NCBI GenBank assembly: GCA_965116865.1
Contig: OZ220727.1
Location: 2,170,001 to 2,234,000, forward strand
Direction: 5' to 3'
Length of the DNA stretch: 64,000 nt
DNA from: Aldehydirespirator sp965116865
GTDB lineage: Bacteria > Actinomycetota > Acidimicrobiia > Acidimicrobiales > Aldehydirespiratoraceae
Below are positions 35,073-42,504 of this stretch, one piece after another (positions within the stretch are counted from its first letter, which is position 1; the number at the start of each line of letters is the position of its first letter). A model generated the notes under the pieces. It saw nothing but the letters and a program-made list of their open reading frames with translations, searched no databases and had not been told where the DNA came from. Made by a program: the position numbers and the translations under genes.

Positions 35073-35555
35073 GGGACGCCGCAGCAGTCTGGTGGCCGCC
35101 TTGACCGCCGACGGAACGCCGACCACCACCGCGGTGTCGCCGGCCTCGAGGCGCTCGGTGCCGGCCGGTATCGGGATCGAGCCCGTTTCGCTGACGAGGG
35201 CGACGACTCCGGCCCCCGTGCGAGTTCTCAGGGCCGCTTCGGCCAAGGTCATCCCGGCGACAGCCGACCCGGAGACGATAGTGACCCACGAAATCACCAG
35301 ATCCTCCAAGCGGTGCACGGCGTCGTCGAGATGCTCCAGCACCGGACTGCCGCCCAGCAGCTCGCCCAGAGTGTGGCCCTCGTCCTCGGTGAGCTCGACG
35401 CTCTCACAGGCCCGGTCGCAGTCCCGCTCGTCGTAGACCACTAGGTCGCGCCGGCCGGTCTGATGGGCGACCACGCCGACGCAGCGGCCGGCGTCGGTCT
35501 GCAGGTCGAAGCGGATCCCCACTCCGGGCAAGTCGGTCTCGGTCACCTTCCTCAC
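35064..35555 (-). CDS. KhtT-like TrkA-C domain regulator of the antiporter
   Basis: 163 residues. An N-terminal domain (VGIRFDLQTDAGRCVGVVAHQTGRRDLVVYD) is followed by a TrkA-C (RCK-C) domain from about 75 (VSGSAVAGMTLAEAALRTRTGAGVVALV..., then GDTAVVVG). In KhtTU-type systems such a protein gates the membrane exchanger in response to ligand and pH. GTG 35555 was chosen because agaggggg lies about five bases upstream; the longer frame runs into repeat DNA. The antiporter begins about 300 bp downstream after a 72-bp repeat array. Confidence 0.82.
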   Translation of the reverse strand: MRKVTETDLPGVGIRFDLQTDAGRCVGVVAHQTGRRDLVVYDERDCDRACESVELTEDEGHTLGELLGGSPVLEHLDDAVHRLEDLVISWVTIVSGSAVAGMTLAEAALRTRTGAGVVALVSETGSIPIPAGTERLEAGDTAVVVGVPSAVKAATRLLRRPAG

Positions 35556-35950
35556 GGGAACCCCCTCTCGCGGGCCTTTCTCGCAGGGACCATACCCAGC
35601 AGAGCCCGGCCTCCTGAACGACCACCCACGGGGATCTCCCACCATGCGAAGGAGGACGTCCGCGAACAGGCGGCAGCCGAACACGACGCGACGGGCGAGG
35701 CCGTGGCCTGATCGGCCTGTGAGCGCAAGCATCACCCAGCAGAGCCCGGCCTCCTGAACGACCGCCCACGGGGATCTCCCACCATGCGAAGGAGGACGTC
35801 CGCGAACAGGCGGCAGCCGAACACGACGCGACGGTGTCGTTCCCGCTGTTGCCCGCTGCGCTCGCGGGCCCCTCGGGCCACGGCCTCGCCCGTACGGGCA
35901 CCAATGGCCGGACCATTCGCTCGGCCTCTGAGTCGACGCCGTTCAGCGTG
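35556..35950. repeat. Intergenic region with a 140-bp duplication and a TTAG element copy
   Basis: acccagcagagcccggcctc occurs at 35595 and 35735 (period 140). Bases 35823-35935 are a TTAG element in inverted orientation, ending gctcggcctctgag 20 bp from the vapC stop. A fragment of the same element (gggcgaggccgtggcctga) lies at 35691. No gene. Confidence 0.75.
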
Positions 35951-36352
35951 TCACATGCCGATCACAGTGAGGCCGGCCGAGCGGGCGGCTTGGGCCTGGC
36001 GCACGTCGAAGGTGAGGAAGGTGGTTGCTTCTCCGGCGCGCCGGGCCGCGGCCACGTGCAGCGCGTCGAGGGAGCGGCACAGCGTCTGCTCGGCTATTCG
36101 GGCCGCGTCGTTGCAGGTGACGCCGTCGAGGCTCACCAGCGCGAACGCGTCCAGATCGGCCTGCGCCTGCCGGCGGACGCTGAGCAGCTCGTCGCCTTCC
36201 AGCAGCCGAGCCAGGTTGCGGCGCAACTCCACCTCGGTCAGCCGCGAGGTGACCAGCACGGGATCGGTGGCCATGAGCTCGTCGGCCGTATCGGAGTTCC
36301 GCTCGGCGATGTAGCGCTTCAACAGCGCACTGGTGTCGACGTACAGGGTCAT
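35951..36352 (-). CDS. vapC: VapC-type PIN-domain ribonuclease toxin
   Basis: 133 residues, full length for a VapC. The acidic active-site residues are visible: D6 (LYVDTSALLK), E42 (TEVEL), D96 (SLDALHVAAA) and D116 (TFDVRQAQAA). VapC toxins cleave specific RNAs, usually tRNA or rRNA. It follows the antitoxin gene by 10 bp. It ends 20 bp before a TTAG element. Confidence 0.9.
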   Translation of the reverse strand: MTLYVDTSALLKRYIAERNSDTADELMATDPVLVTSRLTEVELRRNLARLLEGDELLSVRRQAQADLDAFALVSLDGVTCNDAARIAEQTLCRSLDALHVAAARRAGEATTFLTFDVRQAQAARSAGLTVIGM

Positions 36353-36362
36353 CGGCGGTCCG

Positions 36363-36617
36363 TCATCCGCGGTCCTCGTCGAGAATGTCGGCGATGCTCC
36401 GCGACGCGCAGCAACGCTGAGCCGGACCCAAGCGACTCCGGACCGCAGGTTCGATCCAGCCCTCCTCGATGCCCCGCTCGATCATCGACGTTCCTTCGAG
36501 ACCGACGAGGCGGGCCACCGGCCTTCCCCGGTCGGTGACCACGATCTGCTCGCCGTCGGCGGCCCGGCCGACGTACTCGGAGAGCTTGGCTTTGAGTTCC
36601 CGTATCCCCACAGTCAT
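36363..36617 (-). CDS. vapB: Phd/YefM-type (VapB) antitoxin
   Basis: 84 residues. The N-terminal DNA-binding fold is typical of Phd/YefM (IRELKAKLSEYVGRAADGEQIVVTDRGRPVARLVGL). The C-terminal part (about 45-84) should wrap the toxin, ending in the DILDEDRG tail common in this family. ATG at 36617 lies six bases after TAGTGT and next to an inverted repeat, so the operon is probably leaderless and autoregulated. Confidence 0.9.
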   Translation of the reverse strand: MTVGIRELKAKLSEYVGRAADGEQIVVTDRGRPVARLVGLEGTSMIERGIEEGWIEPAVRSRLGPAQRCCASRSIADILDEDRG

Positions 36618-36647
36618 GTAGTCACACTATCGGCCTACAGTGACTAC
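36618..36647. promoter_or_regulatory. vapBC promoter/operator: inverted repeat over a leaderless -10 box
   Basis: Arms gtagtcac (36618-36625) and gtgactac (36640-36647) are exact complements around a 14-bp centre. The -10 hexamer TAGTGT (36624-36629, minus strand) lies inside, six bases before the vapB ATG. Bound antitoxin would block both polymerase and the start codon. Confidence 0.6.
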
Positions 36648-36667
36648 ATATTCTGGATCGCAAGCCT

Positions 36668-36998
36668 CTCGCAGCACGATCACATCAGCTCTACGACTGC
36701 CAGACCTTTGGGCGTACACGAACGGCCCATCAGATCCGAAGCTCGCAGCACGATCACATCAGCTCTACGACTGCCAGACCTTTGGGCGTACACGGACAGC
36801 CCATCAGATCCGAAGCTCGCAGCACGATCACATCAGCTCTACGACTGCCAGACCTTTGGGCGTACACGAACGGCCCATCAGATCCGAAGCTCGCAGCACG
36901 ATCACATCAGCTCTACGACTGCCAGACCTTTGGGCGTACACGGACAGCCCATCAGATCCGAAGCTCGCAGCACGATCACATCAGCTCTACGGCTGCCA
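36668..36998. repeat. 74-bp tandem repeat of the DUF3179 gene 3' end, about 4.4 units
   Basis: Phases at 36668, 36742, 36816, 36890 and 36964. Two flavours alternate (cacgaacggccc and cacggacagccc), giving a 148-bp higher-order unit. Each unit contains the gene's final codons and stop (CTCTGGCAGCCGTAG, in copies GTCTGGCAGTCGTAG). Confidence 0.92.
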
Positions 36999-38546
36999 GA
37001 GCAGGGTGTCGGGCATGAACTGGCTCCAAGCGAACCAGAACGCCTGGTGTCCCTCGATCTCGTTGCCGGCCGGGTCGGCGGCCCGCACCCCGCCGCCGTC
37101 GAGGCGGAGCGCCACCCCGGCCAGTTCCACGTGTCCGCCCGCTTCGAGGACTGCCGCGGCAGCGGCCACCGGGAACGCCACCGGAGTGCCGTCTGCCAGC
37201 ACCACACCGAAAACCTGGTCGTGGACGCCCAGGGTGGCATCGGCGTCGCCGATCGGGAAGATGGGCCCGCCGTCGTCGCGGCCCCGCAACGGGTCGAGCG
37301 GATAGCTGCGGCCGACACCGCCGTCCTCGGCGACGATGGTGGTGCCGGGATGGGCCGCCTTCCATTCTCCCCAGGTGGTGGTGACCACCGTCGCCTGGTC
37401 GAGGACCACCCCCCGTTCGCGCAGCGGCCCCGAGACGGCCTCGCCAGTGAACGTGTCGAACACCGACTTGGTGACCAGATCGTACATCACCTTGTTGGAC
37501 CGCGACAGCAGGCCCGACGTTCGCAGCACTGGGATGCCGACCCCGGTGCCGGCGTCGTCGATGAAGAAGGCCTGCGCGGAGCCGCACAGCGTGCAGTACG
37601 GCACACCGATCCGACGACCGCCGAGGGTGTCGTTCACCATTTCGTGGATCTCCATGATGTGGCGGGGATAGGCCCGGGCCTCGCCATCGATGACGACCGC
37701 GAACACGATGCCGTCATCGGGGTACCACGACCCCCCGGCCGCGTCGGTGACCGCAGGGTCGTCCAGGGCCGGGATGCAGCCGTGGGGGCAACCGCCGACG
37801 GCACCCAGCGGCCGGTCGTCGATCCGCACCCCTCCCCAGTTCAGCAGCCGCCAATCGATCTCGGCGTCGGGGTCAGCGAACAACGGCGCCCAGCCGGGGT
37901 CGACCAGCAGAAGCAGTCGCTTCTTGTAGTCGGCGTAGGCGTCGAAGGCGGGCAGGTCCCAGGCGATCAGGTGGTCGGTGACTGACTGCCAGCGGCTGCG
38001 CTCGGCCACGGGGTCGTCGTCCAGCCGCAACCCGGCAAGGCGCTGGAAGGCAGAGACGGCCCTGTCGTGAATGTCGCCGAAGTGGAAGAACCGGAGCAGG
38101 TCTGAAAGGATCCACCCCAGACGGGGATCGCCGGTGTCGCCGAGGCCGGCGAGCAGGCCAGCGTCGAAGCTGCCCGACTGGAGGCCGGCCCAGACGTCAT
38201 CGAGAATGCCGACCGCGGCCGCCTCGATCGGGCCGGTCGGAATGTCGGGGGCGGGCGGGAACTCGTACCCCAGGAAGTTACGCACAACGCCGGACGCCCG
38301 AGGAGTGAGCGGCACCGTGTTCCCGGCAGGCGCGGCTGCGGCAGTGCCAGCGTCCGGCGCCTCGGCGTCACCCGTCCCGGCGGCGGCTGCTTCGGCTGCC
38401 GAAGTCCCAGCCCTCGGCGCTTCGGCCGCTGCGGCCCGACCAGAAGCGGCGCCGCCCGTGAACGCGACTGATCCCGTGTCGCCGTCAGCACACGCTGAGG
38501 CCACAAGCACGATCCCGACGACAAGCGCGCAGACCCGGGAGATCAC
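36987..38546 (-). CDS. DUF3179-domain lipoprotein
   Basis: 519 residues. The N-terminus is a lipoprotein signal (ALVVGIVLVASACADG; Cys at about 19), followed by a low-complexity Ala/Glu linker to about 75. The DUF3179 domain holds the conserved pattern ARAYPRHIMEIHEMVNDTLGGRRIGVPYCTLCGSAQAFF, with CTLC where relatives have CPLC, and later ELAGVALRLDGG. The function of the family is unknown; the domain sits outside the membrane. GTG start six bases after TAGCGT. Its 3' end is multiplied in tandem downstream. Confidence 0.85.
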   Translation of the reverse strand: MISRVCALVVGIVLVASACADGDTGSVAFTGGAASGRAAAAEAPRAGTSAAEAAAAGTGDAEAPDAGTAAAAPAGNTVPLTPRASGVVRNFLGYEFPPAPDIPTGPIEAAAVGILDDVWAGLQSGSFDAGLLAGLGDTGDPRLGWILSDLLRFFHFGDIHDRAVSAFQRLAGLRLDDDPVAERSRWQSVTDHLIAWDLPAFDAYADYKKRLLLLVDPGWAPLFADPDAEIDWRLLNWGGVRIDDRPLGAVGGCPHGCIPALDDPAVTDAAGGSWYPDDGIVFAVVIDGEARAYPRHIMEIHEMVNDTLGGRRIGVPYCTLCGSAQAFFIDDAGTGVGIPVLRTSGLLSRSNKVMYDLVTKSVFDTFTGEAVSGPLRERGVVLDQATVVTTTWGEWKAAHPGTTIVAEDGGVGRSYPLDPLRGRDDGGPIFPIGDADATLGVHDQVFGVVLADGTPVAFPVAAAAAVLEAGGHVELAGVALRLDGGGVRAADPAGNEIEGHQAFWFAWSQFMPDTLLWQP

Positions 38547-38552
38547 GACACC

Positions 38553-38558
38553 ACGCTA
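38553..38558 (-). promoter_or_regulatory. -10 box of the DUF3179 gene, leaderless
   Basis: TAGCGT on the minus strand, six bases before GTG 38546. Confidence 0.4.
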
Positions 38559-38571
38559 TGGCTGACCGCAG

Positions 38572-39060
38572 CCTCCGACGCATCCACCGAACCCATCCGC
38601 CGACGACAGACCCTCACCGCAGCCTCCCACGCATCCACCGAACCCATCCGCCGACGACAGACCCTCACCGCAGCCTCCGACGCATCCACCGAACCCATCC
38701 GCCGACGACAGACCCTCACCGCAGCCTCCGACGCATCCACCGAACCCATCCGCCGACGACAGACCCTCACCGCAGCCTCCGACGCATCCACCGAACTCAT
38801 TCGCGCCCCCAGATAGGCGTCCGCAGTATCCGGATCCTCACCGCAGCCTCCGACGCATCCACCGAACCCATCCGCCGACGACAGACCCTCACCGCAGCCT
38901 CCGACGCATCCACCGAACTCATTCGCGCCCCCAGATAGGCGTCCGCAGTATCCGGATCCTCACCGCAGCCTTCGACGCATCCACCGAACCCATCCGCCGA
39001 CGACAGATCCTCACCGCAGCCTCCCACGCATCCACCGAACTCATCCGCCGACGACGGAGC
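38572..39060. repeat. 51-bp tandem repeat, about nine units with an extra inserted module
   Basis: Unit consensus begins gcagcctccgacgcatccac and includes catccgccgacgacag. Two places carry an additional module (ttcgcgcccccagataggcg followed by tccgcagtatcc). The period is a multiple of three, so antisense frames stay open (GSVDASEAAVRVCRRRM); I treat these as repeat artefacts. It lies in the divergent region between the DUF3179 and EamA genes. Confidence 0.85.
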
Positions 39061-39227
39061 GTGACCGCGCGCGGCAGGGAGAAGCGCCGCCCAGCCGACC
39101 GTCAGGACCGCAGCCGCGGGTTGCCGGACGGCTACGATCGGCGTCCGGCCGAGAACAAGCGCCACTAAACGGGAGGCGTTCACACCGGGGGAGGATCTTC
39201 GCTCGTGCTCGCTGCGCTCCCAGGGCC

Positions 39228-39336
39228 GAAACCGCCACAGCGAACACACAAACCGGACCCGCCACTCCAGCCGACAACCTCAATGAAATGGGCGTGGCCG
39301 AAACCGCCACAGCGAACACACAAACCGGACCCGCCA
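39228..39336. repeat. 72-bp duplication upstream of the EamA gene
   Basis: ccgaaaccgccacagcgaac followed by acacaaaccggacccgcca occurs at 39227 and 39299. Confidence 0.85.
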
Positions 39337-39380
39337 GGTCGCGTGCTCGCCTCCGAGGCCGCGTCGGATCGAGGTGCGCG

Positions 39381-40280
39381 TTGAGCGAGCACGAGCCGCG
39401 GCGGTCCCGGGCGTCGGTCATATGGGGAGTGGGGGCGACCGCGCTGGGAACTTCGCTCATCGGGACGATCGGGACCGCGGCCGAGCTCGGGCCCGACTCG
39501 CTGGAACCGGCCGCCACCGGGGCATGGCGCGGCGTGATCGGGGCCGCCGGGCTGCTGCTGCTGGCGACGCTGCGTGGCCAGGCACCGTGGCGTTACCAGC
39601 TGCCGGTCCGCTGGGTGGTGCTCGGAGCGGCAGGGGCAGCCACCAGCCAACTGCTGTTCTTCGAGGCGATAGCTCGCACCGGGGTGGCGGCAGGAACCCT
39701 GGTCGCCATCGGCGTCGGCCCGCTGGCGGCGGCGCTGATCGACTGGCTGGCGTACCGGCTGCGCCCCGACCGGCACTGGCTGGCGGGCATGGCGGCGGCG
39801 ACTGCGGGGGTGGCACTGCTCTCAGGAGGGGCAGCCGAGGTGGTTTGGAGCGGTGCAGCCCTAGCGGTGCTGGCCGGATGCGGCATCCCGTGCCAGGGGT
39901 TCGCGGCACAGCAATTGATGCGGGACCGGCCCCTGGTGACGGCAATGGCCACCTTGCTGGCCGCGGGTTCGACGCTGATGCTGCCTATCGCGGCGACCTC
40001 GGCGGACACCGCCTTCGACTCGGCGGAGTCGACCTCGACGGTGCTGTACCTGGGGCTGGTAACGGTGATGCTGGCTCATTCGCTTTGGGGAGCGGGCTTG
40101 AAGCGCCTCACTCTGAGCACGGCGGTTGTGGTGGGCCTGCTGGAGCCTGCGGTGGCGGCGACGCTGGCCGTGACGGTGCTGTCCGAGCCGGTGACCTTGG
40201 GCCTGGCGGTGGGAATATGCCTGGTGATCGCGGGTGTGGCGGTCACGTCGCTGAGCCCCGCAGCCCGCCACCGCCGCTAG
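39381..40280 (+). CDS. EamA/DMT-family transporter
   Basis: 299 residues with ten membrane helices in two homologous halves of about 140 residues, the drug/metabolite transporter layout. The first half ends TLVAIGVGPLAAALIDWL. The second has ALAVLAGCGIPCQGFAAQQL and finishes VVVGLLEPAVAATLAVTVLSEPVTLGLAVGICLVIAG, the classic EamA end. The substrate is unknown, perhaps metabolite or amino-acid export. TTG 39381 was chosen because gagg lies six bases upstream; a longer GTG start would read through the 72-bp duplication. Confidence 0.85.
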   Translation: MSEHEPRRSRASVIWGVGATALGTSLIGTIGTAAELGPDSLEPAATGAWRGVIGAAGLLLLATLRGQAPWRYQLPVRWVVLGAAGAATSQLLFFEAIARTGVAAGTLVAIGVGPLAAALIDWLAYRLRPDRHWLAGMAAATAGVALLSGGAAEVVWSGAALAVLAGCGIPCQGFAAQQLMRDRPLVTAMATLLAAGSTLMLPIAATSADTAFDSAESTSTVLYLGLVTVMLAHSLWGAGLKRLTLSTAVVVGLLEPAVAATLAVTVLSEPVTLGLAVGICLVIAGVAVTSLSPAARHRR

Positions 40281-40390
40281 CGGAGACCAACGGCACCCAC
40301 CCTCGCCAACCGCCCGGCTTCAACACACCAGCCGCAGCCCGCCGCACCAGCTAAGACCAGCGGCTCTCAACGTTGTATGGTGGCAACGCC

Positions 40391-41008
40391 ATGCAGGGTT
40401 CGCATTTTTCTCCGCTGCGCCGAGAACTTGTCAGGATCCTGCGGGAGCGGGGCCACCGCAAGCTCGACGAGCCGGTCGAGTTGGCGTCGGGGGCGATGTC
40501 GTGGGACTTCGTGGACGGCAAGGAGGCCCTGGCAGAATGGCAGCATCTGCGGCTCGCGTGCGAGGCCATCGTCGAAGCGGTCGCCGCCGACGGCCACAGC
40601 TTCGACGCGGTGGGCGGCCTCACCCTGGGCGCCGACGCTTTGGCCGTGGGTATCGCCGCAGTCAGCGACTGCCGCTGGTTCTTCGTACGCAAGGAGCCCA
40701 AGAAGCGGGGAACTCGACGGCTGATCGAAGGCGCCCAGATCGGGGCCGGCGACCGGGTGCTGCTCGTGGAGGACGTGGTGACCACCGGCGGGTCGATCTT
40801 CAAGGCGCTCGATGCCGTCGACGAGACCGGGGCCAGGGCGGTGGCCGCGGTGACGCTGGTGGACCGCAGCGGCCTCGCCGGCCCGCGGTTCGAAGAACGA
40901 GGGATCGCGTACTACCCGATGGCTGACTACGAGTCGCTCAGAATCGATCCCGTCCGACCACTCGCCGCCCCCACGACCTCCCCAACCTCTGCGACCGCAT
41001 CCGCCTGA
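40391..41008 (+). CDS. pyrE: Orotate phosphoribosyltransferase-like protein
   Basis: 205 residues. The PRPP-binding signature VLLVEDVVTTGGSIFKALDAV lies near 125-145. The flexible-loop region reads VRKEPKKRGTRRLIEGA and the substrate region VGGLTLGADALAVGIA, all in PyrE positions. The reaction converts orotate and PRPP to OMP in pyrimidine synthesis. ATG 40391 gives the standard length; a TATGGT box lies nine bases upstream. The last 20 residues are low complexity. No other pyr gene is in the window. Confidence 0.85.
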   Translation: MQGSHFSPLRRELVRILRERGHRKLDEPVELASGAMSWDFVDGKEALAEWQHLRLACEAIVEAVAADGHSFDAVGGLTLGADALAVGIAAVSDCRWFFVRKEPKKRGTRRLIEGAQIGAGDRVLLVEDVVTTGGSIFKALDAVDETGARAVAAVTLVDRSGLAGPRFEERGIAYYPMADYESLRIDPVRPLAAPTTSPTSATASA

Positions 41009-41009
41009 G

Positions 41010-41285
41010 AGGCCGCGCCGACCGGCCGGGGACGCAGTCGCGCCACGCGAAGCAGGTGTCGGCGCCGCTGTCGCCGGTGGAAGTCCGGTCGAGGAACCCG
41101 GCCAAGACCCTCTCGAACTCCTCCATCGCTCGAACCGCGTCGTCGAACCCACCGGACGCGGCGCGTCCTCGCGCGCGGCTGCACATCGAAGCGGTCGTCG
41201 GTGCCGTACTCCACCCTCTCAGGCACGGCCTGCGAGCGACCGGGCGTCGCCACGGGCCAGCTGCCAGTGCCGGCGAGTCTGTAGA
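41010..41285 (-). pseudogene. C-terminal fragment of an SLH/Ig-like surface protein
   Basis: The minus strand encodes a frameshifted copy of the C-terminus of the 42505 gene: SWPVATPG, VPERVEYGTDDRFDVQ, then in another frame AMEEFERVLAGFLDRTSTGDSGADTC. The stretch matches 42530-42800 in order with many substitutions, so it is an old partial duplication about 1.2 kb from its source. Confidence 0.8.
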
Positions 41286-41297
41286 CAGCCGTCTGTC

Positions 41298-41867
41298 TCA
41301 GGCAGCCCTGGCGTCACCGTCTCCGGCGTCACCGTGGGACGGTGGCAGCGACTCGCGGGGCGGCGGCAAAATCCGCAAATATCCCTCAATACGAGCCAGG
41401 CGCTCGCGTGTGTCAGCCAGGCTGTCACCCAACTCCGCTTGGCCCGCCATCAGAAGGTCTCGATTCTTCTCGATCAGCCTCCGGTTCTCCATAATCAGAT
41501 CGCGGCTGTCCTTGCCGACCCTCTCGATCAGGTCGCGATTGTTCTCGATCAGGTCGCGGCTGTCCTTGCCGACCTTCTCGATCAGGTCGCGATTGTTCTC
41601 GATCAGGTCGCGGCTGTCCTTGCCGACCCTCTCGATCAGGTCGCGATTGTTCTCGATGAGGTCGCGGCTGTCCTTGCCGACCCTCTCGATCAGGTCGCGG
41701 TTCTTGTCGTTGGACTCCGCGATCAGCCTGTGAATCTTGACGCTGTCGACATGCTGGTACCGCGCCAGCGCAGTGACGCACAACAGCATCGGGCCCAGCA
41801 CAGCCGCGACGACCGGCCAGAGATCCGACAGGTTCACCAAAGTGCTAGCGAAGATGCTTGCCTCCAT
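41298..41867 (-). CDS. Membrane-anchored coiled-coil protein with 18-residue repeats
   Basis: 189 residues. An N-terminal membrane helix (LWPVVAAVLGPMLLCVTALA, about 16-36) is followed by four copies of an 18-residue unit (NRDLIERVGKDSRDLIEN) and a further helical segment (NRRLIEKNRDLLMAGQAELGDSLADTRERLARIEGYL). The 7+11 spacing of Leu/Ile fits a long coiled coil. The tail is Pro/Asp-rich. The DNA unit is 54 bp, so copy number can vary in frame. Function unknown. ATG lies six bases after TAGTGT. Confidence 0.75.
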   Translation of the reverse strand: MEASIFASTLVNLSDLWPVVAAVLGPMLLCVTALARYQHVDSVKIHRLIAESNDKNRDLIERVGKDSRDLIENNRDLIERVGKDSRDLIENNRDLIEKVGKDSRDLIENNRDLIERVGKDSRDLIMENRRLIEKNRDLLMAGQAELGDSLADTRERLARIEGYLRILPPPRESLPPSHGDAGDGDARAA

Positions 41868-41873
41868 GACCCC

Positions 41874-41879
41874 ACACTA
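41874..41879 (-). promoter_or_regulatory. -10 box of the coiled-coil gene, leaderless
   Basis: TAGTGT on the minus strand, six bases before ATG 41867; identical to the vapB box. Confidence 0.4.
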
Positions 41880-42500
41880 ACTGCTCGTACAACACAATGC
41901 AACCTCATGTAGGTCCAACTGTGTCCAACTGCATTGAGCCGCCGGTGCCTATTGAGGTATTCGCACAGGCTTGTGGGCCATGACGGCATCACTTCACCGT
42001 CGCGCTCCTACCCGCAGACCGAGGACGACCGGCAGCGGGCGGAAGCTTGGCCGCGCCCACGGAGCTCCACCGGCCCGGACAGCCGATGCGCCAGCAGAGC
42101 CTTCACTACCACCACGACGGCGAGCCAGCACCGCGACCGGTGGAACACCAGCCACGAGATGCGCCAGCAGAGCCTTCACTACCACCACGACGGCGGGCCA
42201 GCACCGCGACCGGTGGAACACCAGCCACGAGATGCGCCAGCGAGGCCTTCACTACCACCACGACGGCGGGCCAACACCGCGACCGGTGGAACACCAGCCA
42301 CGAGATACGCCAGCGAGGCCTTCACTACCACCACGACGGCGGGCCAGCACCGCGACCGGTGGAACACCAGCCGCGGGATGCGCCAGCAGAGCCTTCACTA
42401 CCACCACGACGGCGGGCCAGCACCGCGACCGGTGGGGCACCAGCCGCGGGATGCGCCAGCGAGGCCTTCGCTACCACCACGTCGGAGCACGTGGGGGCGG
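41880..42500. repeat. Intergenic region with a 73-bp tandem repeat, six phases, at an SLH gene 3' end
   Basis: gatgcgccagc-type phases at 42085, 42158, 42231, 42304, 42377 and 42450, with spacing of exactly 73 throughout. The far end (42058-42095) and the gene end (42505-42535) share gccc-ggcagcc-gtgcgccag, so the array grew from the gene's last codons. Bases 41880-42050 hold nothing recognisable. Confidence 0.88.
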
Positions 42501-42504
42501 AGCT

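Noticed and set aside
38543..39249. Small minus-strand genes encoding SVDASEAAVRVCRRR repeats
   Set aside because: The 51-bp period keeps frames open automatically; there is no start context, no conserved domain, and they overlap the lipoprotein promoter.
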